From: Jimgerdemannia flammicorona
Lineage: Eukaryota; Mucoromycota; Endogonomycetes; Endogonales; Endogonaceae
Assembly: GCA_003990745.1 (NCBI GenBank)
Contig: RBNI01002178.1
Span: forward strand, 1-19,393
DNA: 19,393 bases
Direction: 5' to 3'
Program-made: the position numbers and the translations under genes
The notes under the pieces: model-generated
Told to the model about the DNA's origin: nothing
The model's database searches: none
The model's input: the letters and a program-made list of their open reading frames with translations, nothing else
Part shown: positions 1 to 11,049 of the stretch, in pieces
How the letters are laid out: every line of letters starts with the position of its first letter
Numbering within the stretch: the first letter of the stretch is position 1

Positions 1-70
1 TTTTTTTATAGTCACTTGGACTCCACCATTTATTACCAGTCTATTAATAAGATTACAATATCTCCTCCCA
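1..70 (-). other. LINE copy A 3'UTR and poly-A tail
   Basis: On the minus strand, ORF2 ends at position 71 and is followed by about 60 nt of AT-rich sequence, then ggagtccaagtgactata and a run of at least 7 A. The tail is cut by the window, so its length and the target-site duplication cannot be seen. The same 18-base terminus occurs at the 3' end of copy B, which identifies it as the element's true 3' end and the likely template start for target-primed reverse transcription. Confidence 0.85.
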
Positions 71-3000
71 CTATCCGATCCCCATAGGGGAGCCTCTCCC
101 CACCCTTTCCCAAACAAAGACCATCTTCTCACTCACTACTCCAACCCTTCTCCCACTCTGCCTATAGATTTTCTCCACCAATTGATACCTCCAACCACCC
201 TGCAACCCCCAACCAAGCCACCAGCCTGTCAAAGTGTCTTCCATAAGGCTATGCCACTGCAGCAGCCAGACCCCCAAGCCCAGCCTTCTCCTCTTCTCAA
301 AAACGAAGAGCCAATGGCTGGCCAGCCCCACTCATATAGCTAGAGCCCAGCCTAACATGAGCCATTCCTTCCCCACCCCCCTACCAGTCTATCCCTCAGA
401 TCTTTCCACCACCCCCATATACCACCTCCTTGGCCTCCTACCTCCAAATGCTCCCCAACAGTCTGCCAAAAGTCACTAAGAACCTCACATTCTCCCAGCC
501 AATGTTCAGGCTTCTGCATATATCCATCTTCTATTCTCACATTATAGCACTCCTCATATTTGAAGCAACCTCTCTCGACTAGATGACCCAAGCAATAGTT
601 GAGCATTACATTCCTCCTCAGTATACACCACCAGGTCACCTAGTACTTTGGCAGCATCCATCTCCTCACCTCTGCACTCCAGGTCCAAATGCTATACCAG
701 GCCCACTCTTCACCGATTTCAACACCTTGCCAACCACTGGGCCACAGATTCTGACCTGGTCCCCTCTGGCATTCTATCCTATCACTAATGTTGAACTCAA
801 GTAAGGGAATGCTGCCTAACAGCACCTGGTCCCACCTCTATATTGCTAGGTCCCAATCCATCTCCCCTTCATTTTCTTACTAATAAATTCTAATATGGTG
901 TGCCCCCTCTGCCACCCCCCACCAGAATCCTTTATATTGCAATTGTGCAGTATTCCTAAGGCCAACCAAAGGTAGGAGATCTCCAGTTAAGCCTCATGGC
1001 AAGGCTCTTATCTCCCAGACCTTCTGCAGTAGGGGAACCCAATCACCCCCTCTCAGCTCTATGGCTCTCTTCAGCCACCAAGCTCTCAAACAGTGTAGCC
1101 TCTTTGGAAAGTCAACCAGCCCAAGTCCACCACTTGCCACTGGTAAGGACAAGACCTCCCAGCTGATCTGACTCCTTCTTCTAGCCCAGATCCATCCCTT
1201 GGCCAGCTTCAATAATCTCTTCACCACCCAGACTGGGAAGTCCAGATGATAAGCCAGATACCACAACTTCAGGAACCAGTATATGTTCAAAATCGAGACA
1301 CACCCTGCCAGGGACAAATGACAGCCCCCCCAACTCTGCAGGGCCTCCCCTCAGATCCTGACCCACTGTTCCCACCAAAGTCTGGGTAGAACTGACCCAT
1401 ACACCGATAGAAAGATGCCCAAGTACCTCACTGCCTTGCCTACAGGGACTATTATTCCAATAACCTCCCCTCCCACCAGACCATTGCCTAACACCATCAT
1501 CTCATACTTATGCCAGTTGAGCTTCACCCCAGAATTCTCCTCATACCACTCCACTGTCTCCTTGAGCTCCTCGATATCAGCAATTGATCCCAGTCCAACC
1601 ACTATATCATCTGCAAATGCCCCTACTTTCCAGCCAATGCCAAAGATGGAGAGCTCCACTATCTTCTGCCTGATTCTATCTATTAAGGGTTCCAGTGATA
1701 GGGTATATAGAATGGGGGACAATGGGTCTCCCTGGAGCACCCCCCTGCCTAGAGGAAATGCTACCCCTCTATGGCTATTATACATGAGCACAGCCCTACT
1801 CTCTTCCAGTAGGCTGATTATTGCTGACCAGAACTGGTGTGGAACCCCAGTCCTATCCAGTACTTTTGCCAGCCAGACTCACCACACTTGGTCATAAGCC
1901 TTCTCTTGATCCAAAAAGACTAGGTGCCCATCCAATCCACATGCTTGTACCCCTTCAATAACTCCATGTACCCAGCCTGTACCATCTCTAATGAGCTGGC
2001 CTCCCACAAAGCCCCTCTGCTCAACGCCCAAGACTTGCTAGGCCACCTTTTGAAGCCTTGCGACCACTACCTTAGTAACCAACTTTCAGTCCATATCTAG
2101 CAGCATAATTGGTCTCCAATTCTTCCAATCCTCATGCCTTCCTTTGTTCTTGTAAAGCAATGTCACCAATCCCAGATTCTGCTCTCCCACCCATTTCTCT
2201 GTCTGTAGAATGAAATTGCACAGTGCCATCATCTCTCTCAGTACTCCTGGGATCCCAATTATCTTCTTCCAGAAGTCCCAGGGCAAACCATCCTCCCCAG
2301 GCACTATATCCAGCAATGTTGTGGCAAGAACCTGGTGGATCTCCTCTTCTTGTATAGATAGCACCAAGTCTCCCACCCCATCTATGTGCAGGGGGTGCCA
2401 ATCCTCTAATATATGGCCAATGGCCTCAGCATCTACTCCATTCTCCTCCTTACTCCACAAACCACTCCAATGCTCCTTTAAAGATCCAAAGATGTCCTGA
2501 ATACTATGCACCAGTATACCATCAGAGTCAAGCACCCCCTCTCACCTCTGCTGCACTCTTCTCATCTGAAGAGCTCTCATGAGGAACTTCAAGGGTCTCT
2601 CTCCTTCTTCCAAACCCTGCCAACAGAGCCTCGCCACCAAGCTTTGCACTTTTACCTCTTCCTCCTCTCACAATATCTATTGTAGTTTGCCAACCTCCTT
2701 CTTCACCCTCATAGATCTCCAATCTCTCCCCCCCTCCAATATCTCCAGCCTCACCCAATCCTCTAAAAGCCTAGCCAGTCTACTAGAAGCCCATTGCACT
2801 TGTCACCTCTGCTGTTTCCCAGCCTCCTTGTCAGCCTCACTCCAGTAGGTCCTGGCTATCTCTTTCATCTATAACTACTGAATACCAACTAGGGCACCTT
2901 CTTGTCTCCAGCACTCTATCCTTAGTTGAATATCTGTAGCCCACTCATCCCACCAGATCTTATCATCTAATAAGGAGGAATTGAGGCACCAATGTCCAGG

Positions 3001-3725
3001 CCCATCTCCACTTCCCCCAAATTACCCCTGTCCTAAAAGCCCCCAATGATCTGACTAAGGACACCATTCAATCTCCAGTAACTTCCAAACATCCAAGCCC
3101 CAGCAGTTGGCCATCAGGATCCAATCAATTCTTGTCCCCAAGCCCTCTGCCCAATGCATATAAACCCTCCTATCCCCCCAGTACTCCCTGCCTGCATCCA
3201 CCAGTACACTCAGCCTTTCCACTTCCTCCCATGCTGTCAGTCCACCACTCTGATCCTCAGCTCTCCATCCTCCATCTGTTCTATCTAACAGTATATCTCA
3301 GACCATTTGTAGTCTCCACCCAGTATATCCACCCCAGTCTCTGTGAGGATCCCACTCTCCTAAAGGCCCCTCACCCAATCTACATACTCACCCTATACTG
3401 CAGGGCAGTAGCAAGAGCCCACTGTGACCAGCTCCCATCCCAAACATATCCACTTACCCCAGACCAATCAATCCCCCCAGCTCTGAATGTCCCTTATCTC
3501 TCCTCTGTCTTTCCATATCAGAATCCCAACCTTGTCTTTCCAAACTGTCTCACCTCTCCATTCCTTTATCCATTCCAGTCTATCCAAATCATCATCACAC
3601 CTGACATCCTGCAAGAGGAAGAGATTGGCCTCCAATCCCTTCAGCCAAGTAAAAATATTCCTGCATCGAACTGCACCCCATAACCCATTCATGTTCAAAG
3701 AAAAAATGTTGGTTGTACTATTCAT
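71..3725 (-). pseudogene. LINE ORF2 (endonuclease / reverse transcriptase), copy A, broken
   Basis: The start ATG at 3723-3725 gives MNSTTNIFSLNMNGL, the same start as in the other copies. The N-terminal part (3468-3725) is an apurinic-type endonuclease, with NMNGL and LFLLQDVRC; a stop after SWGD ends the first open segment and the second half of the domain is heavily decayed. The reverse transcriptase is better kept: NWRPIMLLDMD near 2090-2125, LVFLDQEKAYD (palm motif A) near 1890-1925, QGDPLSPILY (motif B) near 1715-1745 and FADDIVVGL (motif C) near 1595-1620. The fingers and palm cover about 1351-2535. Thumb-like sequence follows (994-1317). A C-terminal zinc-binding motif lies at about 470-570, but its first Cys is Tyr (YEEC). 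Intact length would be about 1,218 codons. ORF1 ends 32 nt upstream. Stops and frameshifts throughout rule out function. Confidence 0.9.
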
Positions 3726-3757
3726 AATGAAGTATAGAGTGTTAATCCAGTCCAATC

Positions 3758-4830
3758 CTACTGCTCCATGTTCGTCTCTTCCTGTGCCATATCCAGATTA
3801 TATTCTGCTGTCACCTCCTTCTCCTCTGCCTGCTGAGCCTCCAATCCTGCCAACAGTTCATTCATCTCCCCATCTGCCTTCTTCTCAAACTCCTCTCAGT
3901 ACTCCAGACATACCTCCTGCCAGAGCTGCAATCCATAATGCTTGGCCCAACAGTATTTGGTCCTCTCACCAGTGACCCCAGCTAGCTCAGCCTCCCGCTC
4001 CTCATTCACTTCATACTCTTCCTCCTCCAGATACACTGCAAGGATCTCTGCCTTCAATGCTAACTCCACACCATCCCCCTGCAGGACCCACACCCAATAC
4101 TCATCACTCATCACCCTCAAGTCTACCTCCCCCAGCTCTTCAGCCACCAGGTTATTCATCATTCTACACATCCAAAGTAGGTTTCCTATCTCCTTCCCTC
4201 CCAGAGTTGCTGGTCATCTGCCATCCAACATTGTGGTATCAGCTCTGGCACTTACAGCCTCATCTCACACCTCTGGGATATCCACCAGTTCCTCCTTGCC
4301 AGCTGCCTCTACCTATTCTCTATTTGCCACCTCTGGGACCCCAAATTGTACTCTCTGGGTCCCCTTTATAGGCACATCCTCCCCCACCCTGTGCTGGGAA
4401 GCTGGACCTCTCCTGATAAGTAGAGTAGGGGTAGGCGATCCCACTCAGTCTTCTTCCCAGACCTCGAGTGTACCATCAGTATATAGGTTACTGCTGGCTA
4501 CCTTCTTGCCCTCTCCTGATCCCTTCTCTGCATCTCTACTATCTTTGCTAGCCCAGACACTTGCTTTGGCACCCCCTGTTTCCACCATTCCACCAGCCTC
4601 CTTCTGTAGTCAACTTTCCAACTTGGCCAGTAGCTCCTTCTGATGCTTATGTCTCTGAATCTTTTCCCATTACACCTTATCCACTCAAATCTGCTTCCCA
4701 TCCACCACCTCCAAGTATATCAACTCCTCGAAAGCCTTCTAAGCCTTCACCCACTGCTCCACTGCCCCACTCAGTTCTTCTAGTATCTCCAGCAAGTCCT
4801 CCTCCTCCTCCTCACTCCCCTTCACCCTCG
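3758..4830 (-). pseudogene. LINE ORF1 (gag-like), 3' part, copy A
   Basis: This corresponds to roughly the C-terminal half of ORF1 in copies B and C. It starts abruptly at the gypsy junction with SRVKGSEEEEEDLLE, an acidic, probably coiled segment encoded by a GAG/GAA tract, and includes the conserved block HYGLQLWQEVCLEY near 3900-3950. Stops occur early (for example at 4739-4741). The frame ends in a TAG at 3758-3760. At the position where copies B and C both carry a TAG about 75 nt earlier, this copy has CAG, so the longer ORF1 end is probably ancestral. I see no CCHC zinc knuckle. The role is inferred: nucleic-acid-binding ORF1 protein of the LINE ribonucleoprotein. Confidence 0.8.
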
Positions 4831-5026
4831 ACTTCATATTCTTCTTAGTCATTAATAATGATAGATGCAGGTGGTTCCATGGTTTGGTTTGGGAATAGCT
4901 CATCATCATTCTCATTATATCATTTGAGATGTTGAACATTAAAGACTGGGTGGACTTTAATGGTATCTGGTAGCACCAATTTGTAGAAGGTTGGAGAGAC
5001 TTGTGCAATGACTTCAAATGGTCCAA
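4739..5026 (-). other. Chimeric open frame across the gypsy/LINE junction
   Basis: A 95-codon open frame begins in gypsy sequence, crosses the junction at about 4830 and continues in the authentic LINE ORF1 frame as SRVKGSEEEEEDLLE before a stop. The gypsy part is out of frame with the integrase tail (whose own frame reads GPFEVIAQVSPTFYKL). It therefore encodes meaningless sequence and is a by-product of insertion. Nothing suggests that it is expressed. Confidence 0.6.
4831..4869 (-). pseudogene. First residues of a gypsy chromodomain
   Basis: After the integrase tail, the minus strand reads a stop and then EEYEVE, immediately interrupted by LINE copy A. In chromoviruses, E-Y-E-V-E-x-I-L-D opens the C-terminal chromodomain, which targets integration to marked chromatin. 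Only about six residues remain, so the call rests on position as much as on sequence. The rest of the chromodomain and the 3' LTR would lie left of the window if copy A simply inserted here. Confidence 0.6.
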
Positions 5027-6099
5027 TAAATTTGCTGTTTAGCTTTGTAGATGGTCTGTGCTTGAGGTTATCAACTCAGTATCCTTAGATGTCCAGTAGA
5101 ACTTTTTCTCTAATATTGAAAGTTTCTTCTTAGCAATGTTAATTAACATACTGTGACTGTTGTTCTTGAGTATACAATAAGTTCTCGATTGTGATCTGGC
5201 TTAAATTGTGCATTTAGAGCAGGAATTCTTCAACAGCTTCAACTGTGGAGAGTTCTTCAGTGGTTCAGATAAGTGTCAAAGGAGTGTTTGGGTTTTGTCC
5301 AGTGTTGGCGAAGAATGGGGTCATTCTAAGAGAGGCTTGCTTGCTATTATTATAGACAAACTTGACTGTAGTGAGGTGTTTATGCCAATCATCTTGTCTG
5401 TAGGAAATATAGTTCCTTAGCATTTGTTTCAGAGTTCAGTTCATTCTTTCAGTTTGGCCATCAGTTTTGGAGTGAAAGGCTGTGGATAGTACCAGTTTTG
5501 TTCCAAGGTATGCATGGAGGGCTTTCCAAAAATGGATCTTAGGAAGACTATGATAGTGAAAGATGTTGTCAAACAAGAGTATAGCTATATCTGGTGCTGT
5601 TGCAGTAGTAGTAGTTGGTACAAAGTGGGCTTGTTTGTTGAGATAGTCCATAAAGACAACAATTGCATCTTTTCCATTCTTGGTTCAGGGTAGTTGTACA
5701 ATGAAGTCCATAGAGATTTGTTCCCAATTAGCAGATGGCACTGGGATAGGGTGTAGTAAGCCAGGTTTTGCTATTGTTGAAGACTTATTCTGTTGGCAGG
5801 TATTATAGGAAGTGATGTAGGTCTTGAGCTGATCTGCCATGTGGGGCCAATAGAAGTTTCGGGAGATAACTTTGTAGTATTTATCAAATCCTAAATGTCC
5901 AGCTGTAGAGGTATCATGACATTCAAATAGGATAGTCCTTCAGAGGTCTCGGTTGTTTGGGACATATAGTCTATCCTTGTAGTAGATAGTATTGTCCTTC
6001 AGTTGGTATTAGTTGTAGTGGGTATACTTATTAGCTTTATTACTATTCAGAATTTCTCAGAGTGCTTGAGCTTCTTTATTATCAGCACATATTGTGATA
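4870..6099 (-). pseudogene. Ty3/gypsy integrase with GPF/Y module, broken
   Basis: The N-terminal HHCC region is recognisable (ECHDTSTAGHLGFDKYYK, then NFYWPHMADQLKTYI), but the first Cys of CxxC is Tyr (SYNTCQQNK, codon 5805-5807). The core has QISMDFIVQLP with the first catalytic Asp, and KTDGQTERMN with the catalytic Glu (5436-5460). The segment expected between LPK and FWKALHAYLG, which normally carries the second catalytic Asp (SDRD type), is missing: LPKIHFWKALH near 5525-5545, about 12 codons short. The C-terminal module reads STKLNSKFIGPFEVIAQ and IKVHPVFNVQHLK. Multiple stops are scattered through the domain. About 150 nt between RNase H and the HHCC finger (about 5950-6100) is decayed linker with nothing distinctive. 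Confidence 0.9.
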
Positions 6100-6544
6100 A
6101 TTTATTCCATGATAGAGTTTGTAACCAGGGTGAGAGTTTGGATAACTTCTTCGATTGGTGGTCTTGAGATTGTATTAGCAATAATATTCTCCTTGCTAGG
6201 GCAATACTGAATTTCATAATTAAAGTTGGTGAGGACTTTTATCCATCTGGCTTGCTTTTGAGAAAGAGTAGCCTGTATCTTGATGTTGACTAATGACTTG
6301 TGGTCAGTCAATACAGTGAAGTGTACTCCTTCTAGATATGGTTGCCATTTGATCAATAGCTAGCATTTCCTTCTCATAAGTTATATAGTTGATTTTGGTA
6401 TCATTGAACTTGTGAGAATGATAGGCCACAGGGTGTCCTTCTTGCATGAGCACTGCTCTAAGAGCTAGGTCAGAGGCATCAGTAGTAACTTTATATAGTA
6501 GGGCAGGGTTTGCTGCTTGAAGTACTGGAGTGGTTATCAATGTA
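6100..6544 (-). pseudogene. Ty3/gypsy RNase H domain, broken
   Basis: The domain degrades RNA in RNA-DNA hybrids during reverse transcription. Visible landmarks are YKVTTDASDLALRAVLMQ (first catalytic Asp), NYITYEKEMLAI (Glu) and VLTDHKSLV (Asp), then QARWIKVLTNFNYEIQYCPSKENIIANTISRPP. The last block is normally ADA(I/L)SR; here Asp is Asn (AAT at 6174-6176) and the next Ala is Thr, both G-to-A changes, so the fourth catalytic carboxylate is gone. The frame shifts between the EKEMLAI and KWQPYLEGVHF blocks at about 6350-6358. Confidence 0.9.
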
Positions 6545-7294
6545 TCTTTTAGTACTTAGAAGGCTATATCTTGTTTGGGTCCCCAATTTACAAGATTGTT
6601 GAAGTCTTTTTCTTGTTTCATGGTCCAGAGCTGTTCTTCTTTCTTGTTGTGCTTGGTCATTTGAGTAAGGGCAGTAGTGATTTTAACAAAGTTGACAACA
6701 AATTGCCTGTAATAGTTTGCTAATTCCAGGAATGACTAGAGGTCTTTCAGCCTTTTGGGTCTAGGCCAATCTTTGATTGTGGAGATTTTGCTGGAGTCTA
6801 CTTTGATTCTATTTGGAGTGACAATGTGTCTAAGGAATTGAATTTCTTTCAGGAGAAATTCACATTTGCTGAGTTTTGCAAAGAGTCAGTTTTCTTGGAG
6901 TTTCAGTAGTATTAGTTCAAGGTGTTCAAGATGTTCCTCTAGGGTTTTGCTGAAGACTAGAATGTTGTCAATATAGACAACAATGAATTTGTCTAGGTAT
7001 GGGTGCAGGATGGTGTTTATCAGTGTCTGAAAGGTTGTAGGAGCATTAGTTAAGCCAAAAGACATAACCAGGAACTTGAAGTGTCTATAGTGAGTTCAGA
7101 AGGCTGTCTTGTAGATGTCTTCTTCTTTCATGTTAATTTGTCAATAACCATTTTGCAGGTCAAAAGAGCTCATAAACTGTGGGTTGGTAAGCCTGTTGAA
7201 TATTTCATCAATTCTGGATAGTAGATAATAGTTCTTGATGGTCTGTTCATTGAGGTCATGGTAATCAATGCACATTCTCAGGTCTCTTCCTTTC
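6545..7294 (-). pseudogene. Ty3/gypsy reverse transcriptase domain, broken
   Basis: Conserved blocks in order are [56 protein letters not shown] and LFAKLSKCEFLLKEIQFL, then the connection segment with FLELANYYRQFV. Five in-frame stops are visible, at 7141-7143, 7096-7098, 6886-6888, 6736-6738 and 6556-6558. The active-site YIDD reads YIDN: the second Asp is Asn (AAC at 6964-6966), a single G-to-A change. The 5' edge lies in Lys-rich codons where LINE copy B's A-tail begins. The family copies RNA into DNA in cytoplasmic particles; this copy cannot. Confidence 0.92.
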
Positions 7295-7389
7295 TTTTTT
7301 TTTTTTTTATAGTCACTTGGACTCCTTTTCTTTATTAATACCTATCTATTCCATATAAATACATTTATCCCACCCCCTTTCTGATCCCC
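7295..7389 (-). other. LINE copy B 3'UTR and poly-A tail
   Basis: The T-run at 7295-7308 (A-tail on the element strand) is preceded in element sense by ggagtccaagtgactata, the same terminus as copy A. The intervening 3'UTR is AT-rich and differs from copy A. Just inside the coding end lies a G6 run next to a C run of about a dozen on the plus strand (around 7390-7410), prone to slippage and probably why the last codons are shifted relative to copy A. Confidence 0.85.
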
Positions 7390-10300
7390 CTAGGGGGGCC
7401 CCCCCCCCCCTACCCCTTTCTGATGAAATTCCACTCTGTCCAACACAATCCTCACTCTTCCGCCACTCTGGTCACATATCCTAGTCACCAAACTGCGCTG
7501 CCTCCCTCCCAGAGGGCCCCAACCAACCCACCATCCAGTCAACAGATCCCCCAACAGCTCCTCCCACCTTACCACCTTCTCCTGCAGTCCCATCTGCCTC
7601 CCCTCCTCAAATACAAAGAGCCAATGACCCGCCAGTCCTACCTATACTGCCAACACCCAACCTACAGTGAGCCAACTATCACCCACCCCACCCACCAGCT
7701 GAGATTTCAAATCATCCCAGTAGCCCCCCACACCAACCAGCCTCTGCTCCACACCTAGTCTATTCCCGATTACTATCCAAAAGTCCCCCAATACCTCACA
7801 CTCTCCTAGCCAATGTTCTGGCATCTACACCAGACCCCCAGCCTGCCCCACATTGTAACACTCCTCACACTCAAAGCGGCCACCATCCACCAGATGCCCA
7901 GTTTGGAAATTCAATATGACATTCCTCCATAGCATCTGCCACCATACCACCCAGTATTTAGGAGGAAGCCACCATCGCACCTCGGTACTTCAAGACCAGA
8001 TACCCACCCAGTCCCACTCCTTGCCAATCCCCACTATCTGCCAACCACTCGGCCAAAGATCCAGGCCAAGATGCTGCTGGCACTCCACTCCATCCCCAAT
8101 ATCAAATGTTTCAAGTAGGGCACCCCCCAGGAGCAGCCTATCCCAACTCCACATACCAGGCCCCCACAGCCCCTCCCCCTCATTGCCCTGCCAATGTAGG
8201 CCAATTCTGTGTGCTCCTTTGACCACTCCCTACCAAAAGCCCTTGAATCGCAGCCACCGAATACCATTCAGCCCCACCATAGAGAGCAGATCTCCAGAGG
8301 ACCCTTGAGGGGAGGATCGCATCTCCCACACCTTCTGCAGCAGAGGCACCCAACCCCTGCCCTGCAGTTCAGCAGCTCTCTTCAGCCACCAGGCTCTCAA
8401 ACAGTGCAACCGCTTGGGGAAATCCACAAGGCCTGGACCCCCCTGCCCACCAGTATCACCAAAGTATCCCAACTGACCTGGGCCCTCCTCCCTGCCCAAA
8501 TCCAATCTCTAGCTACTTTCGCCAGCCTCTTCACCATCCATGCTGGGAAGTCCAGATGATAGGCCACGTACCACAGCTTGGGGAACCAATATACATTCAG
8601 TATTGCCACCTGTCCTACCAGAGAGATATGGCGGCCTCCCCAACCTCGAAGGGCCTCCCTCCACATGGTCACCCTGCTCTCTCACTACACCTGTGGCAGG
8701 ACTGAGCCATACACAGAGAGGAATATGCCCAGATACTACACTACCTCACCAGAAGGGACAATTGTTCCAATGATATCCCCACCCACTAGCCCATTCCCTA
8801 GCACCATCATCTCAACCTTATTCCAGTTGAGCTTTGCCCCAGAGTGAGCCTCATACCAATCTACTGTCTCCTTCAGCACCTCGACATCTGCCACAGATCC
8901 AAGTCCAACCACCATATCATCAGCAAAGGCCCCCACCTTCCACCCTATATCATATATGGAGAGCCCCACCACCTTTCGGCGAATCCGATCCAACAATGGC
9001 TCCAGTGAAAGAGCATAGAGAATAGGGGACAAAGGATCCCCCTGAGGAACTCCTCTTCCTAAGGAAAACGCCAGACCATGGTGTCCATTGCATATCAATG
9101 CCGCCCGACTGCTCCTCAGCAGACTCAACATAGAGGCCCGAAACCTCGGAGGAACACCAATTCAATCTAACACCTTGCCCAGCCAAACCCGCCATACCTG
9201 GTCATATGTATGCCTTCTCCTGGTCCAAGAAAACCAACCTTCTATCTAGACCACAGGCCTGAGCTCCTTCAATGATACCGTGAACCCAAGCAGTCCCATC
9301 TCTTATAAGCCTGCCCCCAACAAAGCCCCGCTGCCAACTTTCTGCAGCCTAGCGATGATCACCTTAGTCACCAATTTCCTGTCTATATCCAGGAGCATAA
9401 TTGGCCTCCAATTCCGCCAGTCCTCCCTTCTGCCTTTATCTTTGTACAATAAGGCCACCTGCCCAAGGTCCTGCTCGCCAACCCACTCACTCCTCTGAAT
9501 AACATGGTCACAGAGGGCAGCCATCTCACCCAAAATTCCAGGGACCTTCACCATCTTTTTCCAGAAGTCCCACGGCAATCCATCCTTCCCTGGTGATGTT
9601 CCAAGTTTAGTCACTGCAAGGACACTCTGAATCTCCTCTCCTTGTACCAGTAAGACCAAGTCACCCAAACCAGCTACCCGCGGCGGCTCTCACTCCTCAA
9701 GTGTATTGGCAATCACCTCCTCCCCTGCACCCCCTTCTTCCTCACTCCACAAATCCTGCCATCATGCTTTCAAAACTCCTAAGATTCATTGTGTGCCATG
9801 CACCATATCCCCATCGGCATCCAGGACACCATCCCACTGATGCTGCACTCTCCTAGCCTTGAGGAGTCTCGATAAGTACCTAGTAGGCTGCTCACCCTCC
9901 TCAAGCCCCTGCTACCATAGCCTGGCAGCCATACCTTGCATATGAGTCTCTTCCTCATCTCTCAACACTTGTTGTAGTTCCACTAACTCCAATTTCGCCC
10001 TCTCTATCTGCCAGTCCTCCACCCCATCAGAAGTAAGTAGATTGGCCCAATCCAATTACAGTCACTGCAGCCTATTGGAAGCACACCTTGTACACTCCCT
10101 CCTCCACCTCCCAGCCTCCCTACCGGCTCCTCTCCAAAAGACCCTCACAGCCTCTTTCAAATGTTTCCAACGGACATCCACAGACAAACCCTCATGCTGC
10201 CACACAGCAACCTTCACCTGAATGTCCTCCGCCCATGAGTCCCACAACCCCTTCTTGGCCAGCAGGGAGGAGTTAAGGCGCCAATGTCCAGGTCCATCTC

Positions 10301-11018
10301 CACTCCCCCCAAACTGCCCCTGCCCCAACTGTCCCTAGTGGTCAGACCATGGGCACCACTCTACCTCTAATGACTTCCAAACATTGGCACCCCAGCACTC
10401 AGCTGTCAGAATCCAGTCAATCCGGATACCTAAGCCATTCACCCAATGTGTATAGACCCTTGTATCACCCCACCGCATTCTGCCCATATCCCCCAATGAG
10501 CTCAACCTCTCCACCTCCTCCCATGCCCCCAGCCCCCCACTTCTCCCCCCTGCACTCCTCCCTCCATCAGTCCTGTCAAGATGCTGATCCCAAACCATAT
10601 TAAAGTCCCCCCCCAGAACATCCACCCCTTTCTCCAAGAGAATACCCTCCTCTATCAGCTCCTCGATCCATGCAATTCTCTCACCCCTAACTGCAGGGCT
10701 GTAGCAAGAGCCAACTCTCACTGACTCCCACCCTGGCCTCTGCCAATCTCCCCAGACCAGTCGATCCCCCCAGCTCCTGATACTCTCCAAGTCCCCTCTA
10801 CCCTTCCTCACCAGAATCGCTACCTTTCCAAACCAAGCAGTGGCCCCACCCCATTCCCTAGTCCACTCCATCCTATCATCCTCATCCTCACACCTCACAT
10901 CCTGTAGTAGAAAGAGGTCCGCCTCCAATCTCTTGAGCCAAGTAAAAATGTTCTTATGCCATCCAGATCTCCGCAACCCATTCACATTCAAAGAGAAAAT
11001 ATTTGTTGTACTGTTCAT
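7390..11018 (-). pseudogene. LINE ORF2 (endonuclease / reverse transcriptase), copy B, broken
   Basis: The start ATG is at 11016-11018. Residues 1-227 are an uninterrupted endonuclease domain: FSLNVNGL (Asn13), LFLLQDVRC (Asp40 where the family usually has Glu), VGSCYSPA (Tyr106), LGGDFNMV (Asp138, Asn140), RIDWIL (Asp201), WSDH (Asp226, His227). TGG-to-TAG at 10335-10337 then stops the frame. The RT follows with QVALLYKDKGR and NWRPIMLLDIDRKL (near 9380-9450), FLDQEKAY (near 9210-9240), GRGVPQGDPLSPILY (near 9020-9065), AFADDMVVGL (DD at 8916-8921) and KLNWNK. A thumb (8397-8672) and a CCHC motif (near 7815-7880) close the protein. A 4-bp insertion at about 9206-9213 shifts motif A. Stops include 9762-9764 and 8736-8738, both shared with copy C. 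Confidence 0.92.
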
Positions 11019-11049
11019 AGGTAATAATGTTAAATGAATATCTCATCCT

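Larger units (their letters stand above)
1..4830 (-). mobile_element. 5'-truncated non-LTR retrotransposon (LINE), copy A
   Basis: Reading on the minus strand, this holds the 3' part of ORF1, a complete-length ORF2, a 70-nt 3'UTR and an A-tail (T-run at positions 1-7, cut by the window edge). The last bases before the tail match copy B exactly (ggagtccaagtgactata). The 5' end is lost: similarity to copies B and C stops at about 4828-4832, where Ty3/gypsy sequence begins. Such 5' truncation is the usual product of incomplete target-primed reverse transcription. Its proteins differ clearly from those of the other two copies, while those two are close to each other, so this is another subfamily or an older insertion. 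Many stops and frameshifts make it non-functional. Copies A, B and C are my labels. Confidence 0.93.
4831..7294 (-). mobile_element. Ty3/gypsy (chromovirus-type) retrotransposon, internal pol fragment
   Basis: On the minus strand the order is reverse transcriptase, RNase H, integrase, GPF/Y module, start of chromodomain. This order defines Ty3/gypsy rather than Ty1/copia. No LTR, primer-binding site, gag or protease is present. The fragment stops at the A-tail of LINE copy B (7295) on its 5' side and at the truncated 5' end of LINE copy A (about 4830) on its 3' side, so both LINEs sit in or against it. It is AT-richer than the LINEs and carries many stops and loss of catalytic residues. Gag and protease would be expected upstream but do not appear beyond copy B. 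Confidence 0.92.

Noticed and set aside
3132..4643. Plus-strand frames of 162-233 codons, rich in Pro, Ser and Leu
   Set aside because: They mirror the LINE copy A ORF1/ORF2 region read backwards; no motif supports them.
7295..7308. T-run as a transcription terminator
   Set aside because: It is the A-tail of LINE copy B read on the other strand, adjoining the conserved 3' terminus.
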